Shown here: piece after piece, positions 43,981 through 53,176 of the stretch
Position numbering within the stretch: the first letter of the stretch is position 1
How the letters are laid out: the number at the start of each line of letters is the position of its first letter
Source: Dyadobacter sp. CY347
GTDB taxonomy: Bacteria; Bacteroidota; Bacteroidia; Cytophagales; Spirosomataceae
DNA: 64,000 nucleotides
Assembly: GCF_021502655.1 (NCBI RefSeq)
Contig: NZ_JAKFFT010000004.1
Coordinates: 1,424,341-1,488,340, forward strand
Direction of reading: 5' to 3'
Program-made: the position numbers and the translations under genes
The notes under the pieces: model-generated
Database searches by the model: none
What the model was told of the DNA's origin: nothing
What the model saw: the letters and a program-made list of their open reading frames with translations, nothing else

Positions 43981-43988
43981 CAAAGCTA
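43981..43988 (-). promoter_or_regulatory. Bacteroidota -7 element for the TonB receptor operon (TAGCTTTG)
   Basis: Exact TAnnTTTG on the minus strand, 43 bases before the TTG start. An imperfect dyad (TAACC..GGTTA, about 43998-44018) lies just upstream of it and could be the binding site of the divergent regulator. Confidence 0.45.
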
Positions 43989-44055
43989 CGGTTGGCTAAC
44001 CTCGGGCGGTTAACGCCATATGCACTTTTAATGACGCTAAAAGCAGGAGTTTCGG

Positions 44056-44817
44056 ATGAAAATTGTTTTGGAAAGTGATCTTATACACACCTCGGAAAGT
44101 GATGTTCCCTATTTACAAATGCGTTTTGAAAACTGCGGTTCACATTCCCTGCTATTTTATCCGGGACCGCACAGAAAGTCCAATCAGTTAGAACAGTCTG
44201 ATCTAAAAAGCATTGACGTTGAATTTTCCCTGAATTTCCTGAGACGCATTCTCCATCAGGATCTCGAAATTCTGCGTGATTTTGGCAAGAACATTGACAA
44301 GAACCTTCCCGCCGTCATGGGTAACCGCAGTTTCCCGATTACCAGCGCTATGAAGCAGATCCTGGTGCAAATTATTGAATGCAGCTTTTCAGGCACATTG
44401 AAAAGGTTATTTATTGAAGCTAAAGTCATTGAGCTGCTCACATTGCAGATTACACAGATCAATGCATTACCGTCCGGCAAAAGGGTTTTAAAGAAGCTGG
44501 ACATGGATAAGCTGAACGAAGTAAGGGCGATGTTGCTGGACAACATTCACAATCCGTATTCGATTGAAGAACTTTCCAAGACCGCAGGCATCAACCGCAC
44601 CAAATTGCAGGAAGGATTTAAGGAATTGTTCGGGACGACAATTTTCGGGTTTATCACTGATATCCGCCTCGAAGAAGCCCGGCAAAGGATACAGGACCAG
44701 AGCCATGCAGCTTCCATCGCCGAAATTGCCGCATTGGCGGGATATAAAAACCCGCAGCATTTCACCGCGGCATTCAAACGCAAATACGGTTTTTTGCCCA
44801 AAGAGTTAAGAGGATAG
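44056..44817 (+). CDS. AraC-type regulator of iron uptake (PchR-like)
   Basis: A 253-residue regulator. The C-terminal double helix-turn-helix (about 150-253) has YSIEELSKTAGINRTKLQEGF, and IAEIAALAGYKNPQHFTAAFKRKYGFLPKELRG in pieces typical of the PchR subgroup, whose members bind siderophores and activate their receptor genes. The N-terminal sensor region includes KRLFIEAKVIELLTLQI, also a PchR trait. Being divergent from the TonB receptor operon supports this role. Confidence 0.9.
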   Translation: MKIVLESDLIHTSESDVPYLQMRFENCGSHSLLFYPGPHRKSNQLEQSDLKSIDVEFSLNFLRRILHQDLEILRDFGKNIDKNLPAVMGNRSFPITSAMKQILVQIIECSFSGTLKRLFIEAKVIELLTLQITQINALPSGKRVLKKLDMDKLNEVRAMLLDNIHNPYSIEELSKTAGINRTKLQEGFKELFGTTIFGFITDIRLEEARQRIQDQSHAASIAEIAALAGYKNPQHFTAAFKRKYGFLPKELRG

Positions 44818-44834
44818 CCAAAGACCATCCTGCT

Positions 44835-45296
44835 TTACAGCAACATGGTCTCTTCTCCTGCCGGTGCTCCGTTTGACTGAGCTTCTATTTCATCGATCAT
44901 CAATGCCATTTGCTTCCGGTGCTGCTTTAATGTTGATGTATTAAGGTCTGAATTTTCTGCCAGGGCCAGCAGTACATCGTATTCAGCTATGATTTTATGA
45001 TGCACACCAATGATTTCGGCAAGCGCCAGATCAAAATGTCCTTGTGGGTTTTCAATGTTAATCGTTTTACTGTCTGAATCCAGAATACAGGCATCCCGCA
45101 TGTGGCATTTGAGCGCATCATAAAAGTTGGCCATTTCCTTTTTGAACAGGGAACACACCATATAATCCTGGCTCAGCAACTTTCTTAGCGAAAACGGAAT
45201 TTCCTGCCCCATGGTCACGGTCAACATTTTCTGCTGCGTTTTGTAAAGACGCCAGATTTTTATTACCTGCTTAACAATCGCTTTCACGTTTTCCAT
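44835..45296 (-). CDS. Helical protein of unknown function
   Basis: A 153-residue soluble protein that is nearly all helical, with basic N-terminal helix (AIVKQVIKIWRLYKTQQKML) and later helices carrying scattered His and Glu (FDLALAEIIGVHHKIIAEYD). The pattern is like a four-helix bundle (DUF2383/ferritin-like kind) but the His/Glu spacing does not let me assign metal binding. It converges on the PchR-like gene. Family not recognised. Confidence 0.7.
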   Translation of the reverse strand: MENVKAIVKQVIKIWRLYKTQQKMLTVTMGQEIPFSLRKLLSQDYMVCSLFKKEMANFYDALKCHMRDACILDSDSKTINIENPQGHFDLALAEIIGVHHKIIAEYDVLLALAENSDLNTSTLKQHRKQMALMIDEIEAQSNGAPAGEETMLL

Positions 45297-45381
45297 AATG
45301 AATGAATGTTTTGCAGAGACTTACAATAATTGTTCCAAAAATCTTTGATCCTGAATACATTATTGGCCTGGCAAAACAAAA

Positions 45382-45804
45382 TCAATTTCCTTCCACGTGT
45401 TTCTTGAAATTGTTGAGAATCGCCTGCCAGCCGTCCTTCTGCATTTCGGCCGGATTGGTTTGTTCAGCGTCGAAAATCTCGGTTACTGTGGTGCTGTCGC
45501 CATGATCCGTGAATGTTACCTGCACCTGTCTGCCATCTTCCATAGCATACTCGATCACACTTTCCGGAATTACATTGGAATAAATCCCCCCGAAATCGAA
45601 GCTGAAACTGCCGTCTTTGGCAGCCATGGTTGTCCTGAACTTGCCGCCTGTCCGGATATCGTTATCAGCAGACGGCGCATGCCAGTCGTCCGACGCGAAG
45701 CACCATTGCGTAATGTGTTCCGGCGCATTGAACTGTTCCCAAACTGTCGCGACAGGCGCATGAACGGTTGTTTCAACGGTGATCTTCTGAGCTGAGGTTT
45801 CCAT
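45382..45804 (-). CDS. SRPBCC (AHSA1-like) domain protein
   Basis: A 140-residue START-fold protein of the AHSA1 group: ITVETTVHAPVATVWEQFNAPEHITQWC at the N-terminus, TGGKFRTTMAAKDGSFSFDFGGIY, and the C-terminal helix GWQAILNNFKKHVEG. I set the start at Met17 of the longer frame (45804), which puts it right before the first strand. It is divergent from the sorbosone-dehydrogenase-like gene. Role is unknown. Confidence 0.9.
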   Translation of the reverse strand: METSAQKITVETTVHAPVATVWEQFNAPEHITQWCFASDDWHAPSADNDIRTGGKFRTTMAAKDGSFSFDFGGIYSNVIPESVIEYAMEDGRQVQVTFTDHGDSTTVTEIFDAEQTNPAEMQKDGWQAILNNFKKHVEGN

Positions 45805-45991
45805 AATCGTCTTGGTTTTCTGGTGAATTAGTATGTTACAAAGTTGAAACAAATCCTTGAAACAGGCAGGTGCCGATTATGACAAAAATGCGGGTGGGTT
45901 GCGTCAACTAATTGCTGGTGTGGGTTCGTCGGGTACGATAATTGTTTACCCCATCGCAGAAAGCCGTTCATCAACTCAAAACTTTAAAATC

Positions 45992-47230
45992 ATGAGGAAA
46001 AATTATTCATTTCCAAAAGCATTCAAACTCGGGACCGTCCTTACAATGTTGCTCGCGTCGCTGGTTATCAGCTGCAAAGACGGCGATAGCTTGTGGGATT
46101 CGGTCATCCCCGAAACCGACGAAGAACCTACTTCCACACAAATAGAAGGTTACGTTTTTTATCCCGCTGTACAAGGTGCGACCGATGCAAACATTGCCCA
46201 GCTCCGTGTTCCGGCAGGTTTCAAGATCAACAAATTTGCAGAAGGAGTTGGCAAGCCGAGAATATTGGTGTCGGATGGTGCCGGACACATTTACGCATCC
46301 GACCGTGAGGCGGGGATTGTGATGCTGCTCACAGATGCCAACAACGATGGGGTCTCGGATGGGGTAAAAACGGTTGCTACCATTAAACAGGCACACGGAC
46401 TTTCACTGCATAACGGCAAAATGTACATTATAGCAGTGAATGAATTGTATGTGGCGGATGTGAATGGTGACGGGACGCTGGGAATTCCAAAAATCCTGAT
46501 CGACGATCTGCCAGATGGTGGCCAGCACCCGAATCGCACGATCGGTTTTGGCCCGGATAACAAAATGTATATTTCAGTAGGCAGCACGTGTAACTCCTGC
46601 CCGGAACCGAACCCCGAAAATGGAACGATGCTCCGGGCGGAAGAAGATGGGTCTAATCGCAAAATATTTGCAAAAGGCCTTCGTAATACGATCGGTTATG
46701 GCTGGCATCCCGAAACCAATGTGCTTTGGGGAATGGATCACGGCATTGACTGGCTTGGGGATAATGAGCAAAAAGAAGAGGTGAACCAAATTACACAGGG
46801 CGCTGATTATGGCTGGCCATACATCTACGGAGAGGGCAAGTACAATCCGGGCGACCGCCCAAAGGGAGATACTACTTACCAGCAATATCTGCAAAAAACG
46901 ACACTCCCCGCGTTGACTTACCAGGCACATTCTGCGCCTATGGCAATGGCATTTTATTCCGGCTCAATGTTTCCGGGTGAGTACAAAAATGATGCTTTTG
47001 TTGCCATGCGTGGTTCATGGAACAGGAGCGAGCCCGTAGGATACAAGATCGTCAGGATGCACTTTGAGGATGGCAAGCCTGTGAGGTTCGATGATTTCGT
47101 GACAGGGTTTATTGTGAACAACAACAAAGCGCATTTTGGTCGTTTGGTGGGTGTTACGGTTCACAAAGACGGTTCACTGTTGTTTTCCGATGATACGAAC
47201 GGTGTTATTTACAGAGTTTCGTACCAATAA
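45992..47230 (+). CDS. L-sorbosone dehydrogenase/PQQ-type sugar dehydrogenase-like lipoprotein
   Basis: A 412-residue lipoprotein with a lipobox at VISC (Cys28) followed by KDGDS. The rest is a six-bladed beta-propeller like soluble glucose dehydrogenase: VPAGFKINKFAEGVGKPR, SDREAGIVMLLTDANNDGV, QHPNRTIGFGPDNKMYISVGS, KGLRNTIGYGWHPETNVLW, DYGWPYIYGEGKY and AFVAMRGSWNRSEP. PQQ use is likely but cannot be verified here. An extra CNSCPEPNPENG may be a disulfide. I chose the ATG at 45992 because it starts a proper signal peptide; 45857 would add 45 residues before it. Confidence 0.9.
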   Translation: MRKNYSFPKAFKLGTVLTMLLASLVISCKDGDSLWDSVIPETDEEPTSTQIEGYVFYPAVQGATDANIAQLRVPAGFKINKFAEGVGKPRILVSDGAGHIYASDREAGIVMLLTDANNDGVSDGVKTVATIKQAHGLSLHNGKMYIIAVNELYVADVNGDGTLGIPKILIDDLPDGGQHPNRTIGFGPDNKMYISVGSTCNSCPEPNPENGTMLRAEEDGSNRKIFAKGLRNTIGYGWHPETNVLWGMDHGIDWLGDNEQKEEVNQITQGADYGWPYIYGEGKYNPGDRPKGDTTYQQYLQKTTLPALTYQAHSAPMAMAFYSGSMFPGEYKNDAFVAMRGSWNRSEPVGYKIVRMHFEDGKPVRFDDFVTGFIVNNNKAHFGRLVGVTVHKDGSLLFSDDTNGVIYRVSYQ

Positions 47231-47293
47231 AAAAGGGCTGGTCCGAACCTTTGGAACAATTTTTAATAATCTATTGATTGATCAACAACGATA

Positions 47294-47773
47294 ATGAACA
47301 TGAAACCTGAAATCAGAAGTCTTGCCGGTGGACTGGCGGGTGCCGTAGTCCTCAATATCATTCACGAGGTTGCCAAAAGGGTTTCCTCGAAAGCTCCCAG
47401 GATCGATAAAGTCGGTGAAGAAGCATTAACCAAATCGCTTCATGCAGTAGGAGCCTCGGCCCCGACGGGAAACGCGCTGTTTGGCACTACATTAGCAGCA
47501 GACCTGGCTAGCAACGCCATGTATTATGCCATGATAGGAAAGGGCTCCAAAGAACATTTAATGCTGCGTGGAGCAGGTTATGGCCTTTTTGCCGGGTTGG
47601 GTGCTGTCGGACTTACTCAAAAATTAGGATTAAGCGACAAACCTGTCACCAAAACCACTGAAACAAAAGTGATGACGGTTGCCTGGTATTTGCTGGGAGG
47701 CCTGGTAGCGGCGTTTGTGATACAGAAAGTAGGAGATCTGGAAGATTCAAAGGGCAGCATTCTGCCGATTTGA
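47294..47773 (+). CDS. Small integral membrane protein of unknown function
   Basis: A 159-residue protein with about four hydrophobic, Gly/Ala-rich segments (RSLAGGLAGAVVLNII, ADLASNAMYYAMIG, GAGYGLFAGLGAVGL, VAWYLLGGLVAAFVI). The loops are basic and acidic in turn. No family recognised. It is a single gene followed by a strong bidirectional hairpin. Confidence 0.75.
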   Translation: MNMKPEIRSLAGGLAGAVVLNIIHEVAKRVSSKAPRIDKVGEEALTKSLHAVGASAPTGNALFGTTLAADLASNAMYYAMIGKGSKEHLMLRGAGYGLFAGLGAVGLTQKLGLSDKPVTKTTETKVMTVAWYLLGGLVAAFVIQKVGDLEDSKGSILPI

Positions 47774-47792
47774 AATAAACATCATACTAAAA

Positions 47793-47828
47793 AGAATGGC
47801 CTTGAATTCACTGATTCAAGGCCATTCT
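47793..47828. terminator. Bidirectional terminator between membrane-protein gene and msrA
   Basis: A perfect 15-bp stem (47793-47807 and 47814-47828) with a 6-base loop lies between two convergent genes, with A-rich sequence before and T-rich after, so it could end transcription from both sides. Confidence 0.8.
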
Positions 47829-47848
47829 CTTTATATACCCAATCGTTT

Positions 47849-48340
47849 TTAATTCAATTTCCAACTCGGTCTTTCAAAGTGGCAGGTATATCCGCCGGGA
47901 TGCTTTTGCAGGTAATCCTGATGTTCCTCTTCTGCGTTCCAGAAATCACCCGCAGGAACCACTTCTGTGACTATTTTTCCTGGCCATACGCCGGATGCTT
48001 CCATTTCGGCGATCAATGTTTCTGCAACTTCGCGCTGAGTATCGTCCAGGTAAAAAATAGCTGAACGATAGGAAGTCCCGATATCATTTCCCTGACGGTT
48101 TCTCGTCGTCGGATCGTGGATCAGGAAAAAATATTCCAGAAGCGCACGGTAAGTTAGCTTTGCGGGATCAAATACAATCTCAATCCCTTCCGCATGCGTT
48201 CCATGATTCCGGTAAGTAGCATTGGGGACATCGCCGCCCGTGTATCCTACAACCGTTGAAATAACGCCTGGCTGTTGTCTGATAAGTTCTTCTACTCCCC
48301 AGAAGCAACCACCTGCCAAAATGGCTTTTTCAGTACTCAT
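47849..48340 (-). CDS. msrA: Peptide methionine (S)-S-oxide reductase MsrA
   Basis: A 163-residue MsrA, the repair enzyme for oxidised methionine. GGCFWGVEE with catalytic Cys12, the substrate-site block [15 protein letters not shown], and [22 protein letters not shown] are diagnostic. A second Cys in GYTCHF near the C-terminus can resolve the sulfenic acid. No signal peptide, so cytoplasmic. It is followed by the shared terminator. Confidence 0.98.
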   Translation of the reverse strand: MSTEKAILAGGCFWGVEELIRQQPGVISTVVGYTGGDVPNATYRNHGTHAEGIEIVFDPAKLTYRALLEYFFLIHDPTTRNRQGNDIGTSYRSAIFYLDDTQREVAETLIAEMEASGVWPGKIVTEVVPAGDFWNAEEEHQDYLQKHPGGYTCHFERPSWKLN

Positions 48341-48420
48341 ATATTCTGATTTTAATGTAGCAAATGCACAGTAACAATTCTGCGCTTTTCAATACAGAAC
48401 AGTTTTTCGACAAGATTAGA

Positions 48421-49077
48421 TCATCCTCCGCCTACTTTTACCTGATCCGGATCTTCATTATAGCCGCCGGAACGGTCGGTCATGTTTTCTGCACTTTTAA
48501 CATTATCCTGTTCGGTCGGGTCCTGACCGGAAATGCTGTTTTGTGAACGCTCGTGTTCCGGACTTCCGCTTTCAGAACTTTCGCTTTGCGGGTTTTCAGT
48601 GCCTGGATTCTGCGTGCCGGATGGTGTATTTCCTGTGCCTGAGGTGAGGTAGGATTCCAAATCGTCCAGCCCTTTTTCCCAGCCATCTTCATGCGGTTTC
48701 AAAAATTCCGGTCCGGAAAATCCTTCCTGCACAACTTTTAACTTACTGCCATCTCCCTCGGCGGAGAAGGTAACATTCAATGTATAACCGCTTTCAGATC
48801 CTTCATCACTCATATTCCAGACCCATGAATACACCAGCTTTTCATTCGGAACCACTTCACTGTAGGTGCCCGTAATTTCCAAGCCCGAATCGCCGACATG
48901 GTATTCCACTGCGCCGCCTTCTTTCAATTCATTTTTGACATCAACAAGTGAAGCGCCCATGGGATGCCACCATTGTTTTAAATGTTCAGCCTCAGTCCAC
49001 GCTTTGAAAAGCTCCTCTACATTTACATTAAATTGTCGCTCAATTTCAATTACATGTGTTTTTTGCTCCGAATCCAT
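48421..49077 (-). CDS. SRPBCC (AHSA1) protein with a long disordered tail
   Basis: A 218-residue protein. The first 145 residues are an AHSA1-type SRPBCC domain (ERQFNVNVEELFKAWTEAEHLKQWW, GLEITGTYSEVVPNEKLVYSW, PHEDGWEKGLDDLESYL). The last about 70 residues are low-complexity and hydrophilic, with Ser, Gly, Asn, Glu and Gln and no predicted structure, ending KVGGG. The tail is unusual for this family. It lies 90 bases after the kinase gene on the same strand. Confidence 0.9.
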   Translation of the reverse strand: MDSEQKTHVIEIERQFNVNVEELFKAWTEAEHLKQWWHPMGASLVDVKNELKEGGAVEYHVGDSGLEITGTYSEVVPNEKLVYSWVWNMSDEGSESGYTLNVTFSAEGDGSKLKVVQEGFSGPEFLKPHEDGWEKGLDDLESYLTSGTGNTPSGTQNPGTENPQSESSESGSPEHERSQNSISGQDPTEQDNVKSAENMTDRSGGYNEDPDQVKVGGG

Positions 49078-49167
49078 AATCTTTCATTTTTTAGTTTGTT
49101 GTAACCGGCATAAGCGCGGCAAGTAGTCGTACTTTATAATAACTGTGCCCGGTTAGGAGCACATGGG

Positions 49168-51621
49168 TCAGGCTGGCAGGAAAATACTGAATGTTGCGCC
49201 CGCACCTTCGTCGCTGGTAACCGTAATGCCGCCGCCATGATTGGCCGCCACGCGTTCACAAATTGCCAGCCCGATCCCAGTGCCTGAGTACTGGCTCCTG
49301 CCGTGAAGGCGCTGGAAAAGTTGAAATATCCTGTCCGCATATTGCTGCTCAAAACCGATCCCGTTATCAGAAACATCTATTTGGTGGTATAAATGTGAAG
49401 TGCGTATCACTTTCGCAGAAGCGGGCAAATTGGCGTTGGTAATGGTCTTTCCGGTAATCTGTATCACCGGTATCACATTCGGTTTTCTGAATTTCAGTGC
49501 ATTGCTGATGAGGTTAAGGAACAGCTGGTTCAGCTGCATTTTATCGCCTTCGATAATCGGAAGGTCCTGCACGCTGATCTGAGCGGATGTTTCTGTGATA
49601 ACCAGTTCCAGATCATTCAAAACCTCATATATAACCTTATTAAGAGATACTTTTTCAATGACCTCATTGTGGGCAGTGATGCGTGAGAACGAAAGCAGGT
49701 CTTCGATCAGGTCAGACATCCGTTTGGCCGAACTTTGCATACGCTGCAAGTAGGTTAGGCCATCGCCCAGGCTTTCAGAGTAACGTTTTGCCAGCAAATC
49801 GGAAAAGGACTGGATCTTACGCAGCGGTTCCTGCAAATCATGCGAAGCCACATAAGCGAATTGCTGCAAATTCACATTGGACTGTTGAAGCATATGATTG
49901 GAATCCGAAAGTTCGTCATTGGTTGCCCTGTATTCCTCATTCAGAGCGGCAAGCTCTTCGTTCATCACTTCCAGCTGTTCCGTCCGCTGCTGCACCTGGG
50001 ATTCGAGCGTGAGCTTGATCTCCCGCTGTATCGTCACATCCTGTGCGGTGCCGATCATGGTTACCGGCTTACCGGTTTCATCATAAAGCACCCTGCCTTG
50101 TGCGTGAAGGACCCTGCCCACGCCCGTTCTTTCAGCAACCATGGCATATTCCATATCGAAATGTCCATCTGAACCCGGCGCAAATGCATGGTTAACTGCT
50201 TCAACAACTGCCGGCAGGTCCTCTTTGGAAATACCCGCATACATTTTGTCAAAAGTGATCTCGGCCTCTGTGCCTACACCAAACCATTGTTTCAAACGGT
50301 CGGAACAATCAAAAATGCCCGTTGCAAGATCAATGGAGTAGGTGCCCAGCTCGGCAAGTTCGATGGCGCCGCGCAGGAAGGTTTCCGTTTCCTCAATTTT
50401 TTTCCGGCTGATCACCTGCTTCGTGAGGTCTGTGGCCACAACGAACACACCGGTAATGTTACCCGCGTTGTCACGCTGAGGCTGGTAAGCCAGGTCCACA
50501 TAAATGGTCTGAATAACCCCGTCGAGCGCAATATCCACCGACTGCTCTTTGGATACAAACGGCACACCCGTATCAATAACGCCTTGCAGAAGGGCATCAA
50601 AACCCTGTCCTTCAATTTCAGGAATGGCTTCCATGAGCGGTTTGCCGATAATGTCCTGAGGATCTCTGCCTACGAGTTTTCCATAGAACGGGTTTGCCAT
50701 CGTAAAAGTCAGATTATCCTTGTCTATAATCGCAATCCCGACCGGCGATTGCTCAAACAGTTCGAGCAGCTGCATCTGGCTTTGCCGGATGCGTTCTTCC
50801 AGGTTGACGCGGTTCGTGACGTCTATGGCAATGTCCAGAATCGCATATACATTGCCATCGCGGTCGTAAACAGGCGAGTAAGTAATGTCATACTTATTAT
50901 ATGTCATCACACCCTGCTGAACGATATTTACCTGCGTCCCAAAGGTTTGAAATGTAACGCCGGTCGTATAAACATCATCCAGGATTTGAAGGAAAGCCTG
51001 GTTTTCAAGTTCCGGCATTACTTCACGCAGGGGCAGCCCCACGATGTCAGGTCCCTTTCCTACAATATCGATGAAAGCCTGGTTAGGCATTTCCACGATC
51101 AGGTCCCGCCCCACGAACAAACCAATCGCCGCCGGCGCCGATTCGATCACGGTGCGCAAGGTCGCCTCTTTTTCATCCAATGCTTTCTGCGCCTGGGTTT
51201 TAGCAGTCGCGTCGTCCACATCATCGGTAATGTCAATAAAACTCCCCAGAAGCCTGGTAATATTATTTGCAGCTGCATGCGATTGCGCCTTGCATAGCAC
51301 CCAGCGGGGGCTCTGTAAGCCGTTGACAACAGTGCGCAGTTTTATCGAAAATGAATGCGGCGCAGGCTGGTGCAGTGCGTTGGAAATCTCGTTGTGTAAT
51401 GCGGCTATGTCATCCGGATGGATCTGATCCAGAAGCAGTTGGAGGTCAATGATATCGCTGCTGTGGAGCCTGAAAAGATTTTTTGTCCTGTGGCAAATCC
51501 TGATCTTATTAGTCTGAAAGTCAAGTTCCCACGTGCCTATGCCAGCGGACTCCAGGGCGAGATTTAGACGTTGTATTTCTAATGTATTATCGGTATCAAA
51601 TGAATTAGCCTGGCCTGCCAT
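49168..51621 (-). CDS. Multi-PAS sensor histidine kinase
   Basis: An 817-residue soluble hybrid-free kinase. Four PAS-type domains are seen at about 20-135, 150-275, 285-405 and 410-535, then a coiled coil (540-585) and a HisKA domain with His594 in VASHDLQEPLRKI, and a HATPase domain (about 690-815; NLISNALKFR, DNGIGFEQQYADRIFQ, GTGIGLAICERV). No membrane helix was seen, so it probably senses an internal signal. The tetrad of PAS domains suggests several inputs. No receiver gene is adjacent, so it may feed one of the orphan receivers. Confidence 0.95.
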   Translation of the reverse strand: MAGQANSFDTDNTLEIQRLNLALESAGIGTWELDFQTNKIRICHRTKNLFRLHSSDIIDLQLLLDQIHPDDIAALHNEISNALHQPAPHSFSIKLRTVVNGLQSPRWVLCKAQSHAAANNITRLLGSFIDITDDVDDATAKTQAQKALDEKEATLRTVIESAPAAIGLFVGRDLIVEMPNQAFIDIVGKGPDIVGLPLREVMPELENQAFLQILDDVYTTGVTFQTFGTQVNIVQQGVMTYNKYDITYSPVYDRDGNVYAILDIAIDVTNRVNLEERIRQSQMQLLELFEQSPVGIAIIDKDNLTFTMANPFYGKLVGRDPQDIIGKPLMEAIPEIEGQGFDALLQGVIDTGVPFVSKEQSVDIALDGVIQTIYVDLAYQPQRDNAGNITGVFVVATDLTKQVISRKKIEETETFLRGAIELAELGTYSIDLATGIFDCSDRLKQWFGVGTEAEITFDKMYAGISKEDLPAVVEAVNHAFAPGSDGHFDMEYAMVAERTGVGRVLHAQGRVLYDETGKPVTMIGTAQDVTIQREIKLTLESQVQQRTEQLEVMNEELAALNEEYRATNDELSDSNHMLQQSNVNLQQFAYVASHDLQEPLRKIQSFSDLLAKRYSESLGDGLTYLQRMQSSAKRMSDLIEDLLSFSRITAHNEVIEKVSLNKVIYEVLNDLELVITETSAQISVQDLPIIEGDKMQLNQLFLNLISNALKFRKPNVIPVIQITGKTITNANLPASAKVIRTSHLYHQIDVSDNGIGFEQQYADRIFQLFQRLHGRSQYSGTGIGLAICERVAANHGGGITVTSDEGAGATFSIFLPA

Positions 51622-51803
51622 GATTTGGGATTTAAAAGCAAGATAGTGAGTGCCCGGTTCCCCAGACCTATCGTCCGGCAGAAAAGGGTTATTGAATTGT
51701 GGTTACAAAAACACTATGCCAAGATTGTGCACCGGAGAGGCACTATACACCTACACAACAAAAAAATCCGCTGATGTTTTGAAAAATATATTTTTATTTG
51801 ATT

Positions 51804-51822
51804 TACTTTGTAACGCAAAGTA
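51804..51822. promoter_or_regulatory. Dyad operator upstream of the DUF4153 gene
   Basis: TACTTTG-taacg-CAAAGTA, a perfect 7-bp dyad with a 5-base centre, ends 31 bases before the DUF4153 ATG. It is followed by further TTTACnnTAAA-like sequence. Its symmetry suggests a repressor dimer site. Confidence 0.5.
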
Positions 51823-51853
51823 CTTTTAGTTTACAGTAAATTATCCATCGCTC

Positions 51854-53098
51854 ATGAAAGATCAAATTCTGTTGAATCTCGACAACCCCGGCCAGCTCGA
51901 AAGCTTATACCGCGCTGACAAGCCAGCATTCAGGCGCACGTTCAAAACCTTGTATCCCGAATTGCAGGATAATGTCCTCGCGCGTTTCTGGCACGAGCGG
52001 CTGAATTTTTCAAATGAAGAAATTTCCTGGGGCAGCAGCAAGGATTTGTTGTTTGTCGTTATTGCATCGTTGTTTGCCGGGCTTATCGCTAAAATACCCG
52101 CCCTATTTGCTGTAAATGAAGATTTCTTTTATTCCAGAAACATTGGATTTGTGGTTTTTCCCGCGCTGATGATCTATTTCGCCAGGAAAAATAAGATGGG
52201 TTTAGGCAGCGTTGCCATGCTGGCAGGGGCGATGTTCTCGGGATTGGTCTATATCAATCTTTTGCCCGATAGCAAAACCAGCGATACACTGACCCTCTCA
52301 TGCATTCACCTGGTGCTTTTTCTCTGGTCTGTGTTAAGCTTTGCGTTTGTCGGTGACCGGAGCAATGTTGGAGAGATGCGACTTGGATTTTTAAAATATA
52401 ACGGCGATGTGGTCGTCATGACCGGCCTGATTTTTATCTCCGGCGGCATCCTGACGGCGATTACCATTAACCTGTTCGCGCTGATCGGGTTTCGCATTGA
52501 GGAATTTTATTTCCAGTACATTGGTGTTTTCGGGCTGGCTGCGGCGCCCATTGTTGGCACTTATCTTACACAGACCAATCCCCAACTGGTTGGCAAAGTC
52601 TCCCCGGTCATCGCCAAAATTTTCAGTCCGCTCGTGCTGGTGATGCTGGTTGTTTACCTGATTGCGATGGTGTATTCAGGAAAAGATCCTTATAATGACA
52701 GGGAGTTTCTGCTGATCTTCAACGCATTGCTAATCGGCGTTATGGCGATTATTTTCTTCTCAGTCGCCGAAACCACCCGGATATCGAAAAGTCAGGCGGA
52801 GGTTTGGGTGCTTCTTTTGCTTTCTGTTGTTACGATCATAGTCAATGGCATCGCGCTATCCGCCATTTTGTTCCGCATATCGGAGTGGGGGATCACGCCT
52901 AACAGGGCTGCGGTGCTGGGAAGTAATGTGCTGATCCTGATCAATTTGGTGCTTGTTACAGCTCAAATCTACAAAGTGCTGACCCAAAAAACGGACATTA
53001 CGGAAGTGGGACAAACAATCGGCTACTATTTGCCTGTCTATTTCGTTTGGACCATTATTGTAACATTTGTTTTCCCATTGATTTTTGGGTTTAAATAA
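51854..53098 (+). CDS. DUF4153 integral membrane protein
   Basis: A 414-residue protein with a soluble N-terminal 60 residues (including LESLYRADKPAFRRTFKTLYPE) and about ten membrane helices. It matches the DUF4153 family of Bacteroidota; function is unknown. It is a single gene whose promoter region holds a perfect dyad, and which ends in a strong hairpin beginning at its stop codon. No helix-turn-helix gene is adjacent, though such genes are often beside this family. Confidence 0.88.
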   Translation: MKDQILLNLDNPGQLESLYRADKPAFRRTFKTLYPELQDNVLARFWHERLNFSNEEISWGSSKDLLFVVIASLFAGLIAKIPALFAVNEDFFYSRNIGFVVFPALMIYFARKNKMGLGSVAMLAGAMFSGLVYINLLPDSKTSDTLTLSCIHLVLFLWSVLSFAFVGDRSNVGEMRLGFLKYNGDVVVMTGLIFISGGILTAITINLFALIGFRIEEFYFQYIGVFGLAAAPIVGTYLTQTNPQLVGKVSPVIAKIFSPLVLVMLVVYLIAMVYSGKDPYNDREFLLIFNALLIGVMAIIFFSVAETTRISKSQAEVWVLLLLSVVTIIVNGIALSAILFRISEWGITPNRAAVLGSNVLILINLVLVTAQIYKVLTQKTDITEVGQTIGYYLPVYFVWTIIVTFVFPLIFGFK

Positions 53099-53145
53099 GA
53101 AAAGCCAGGGATGAAAAAGGTGGTTCTTCATCCCTGGCTTTTCTT
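53097..53145. terminator. Strong hairpin terminator after the DUF4153 gene
   Basis: A perfect 19-bp inverted repeat (53097-53115 and 53127-53145) with an 11-base loop. It uses the last two bases of the stop codon and ends in a run of T. It lies between two convergent genes and could serve both. Confidence 0.85.
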
Positions 53146-53176
53146 ATGACTAAAAACACTTGTTAGAAAGGAGAAT

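Noticed and set aside
50188..51297. A 369-codon open frame on the plus strand
   Set aside because: It lies fully antisense to the four-PAS kinase gene, whose domains are unmistakable, and its residues show no motif; it is a shadow of the coding strand.
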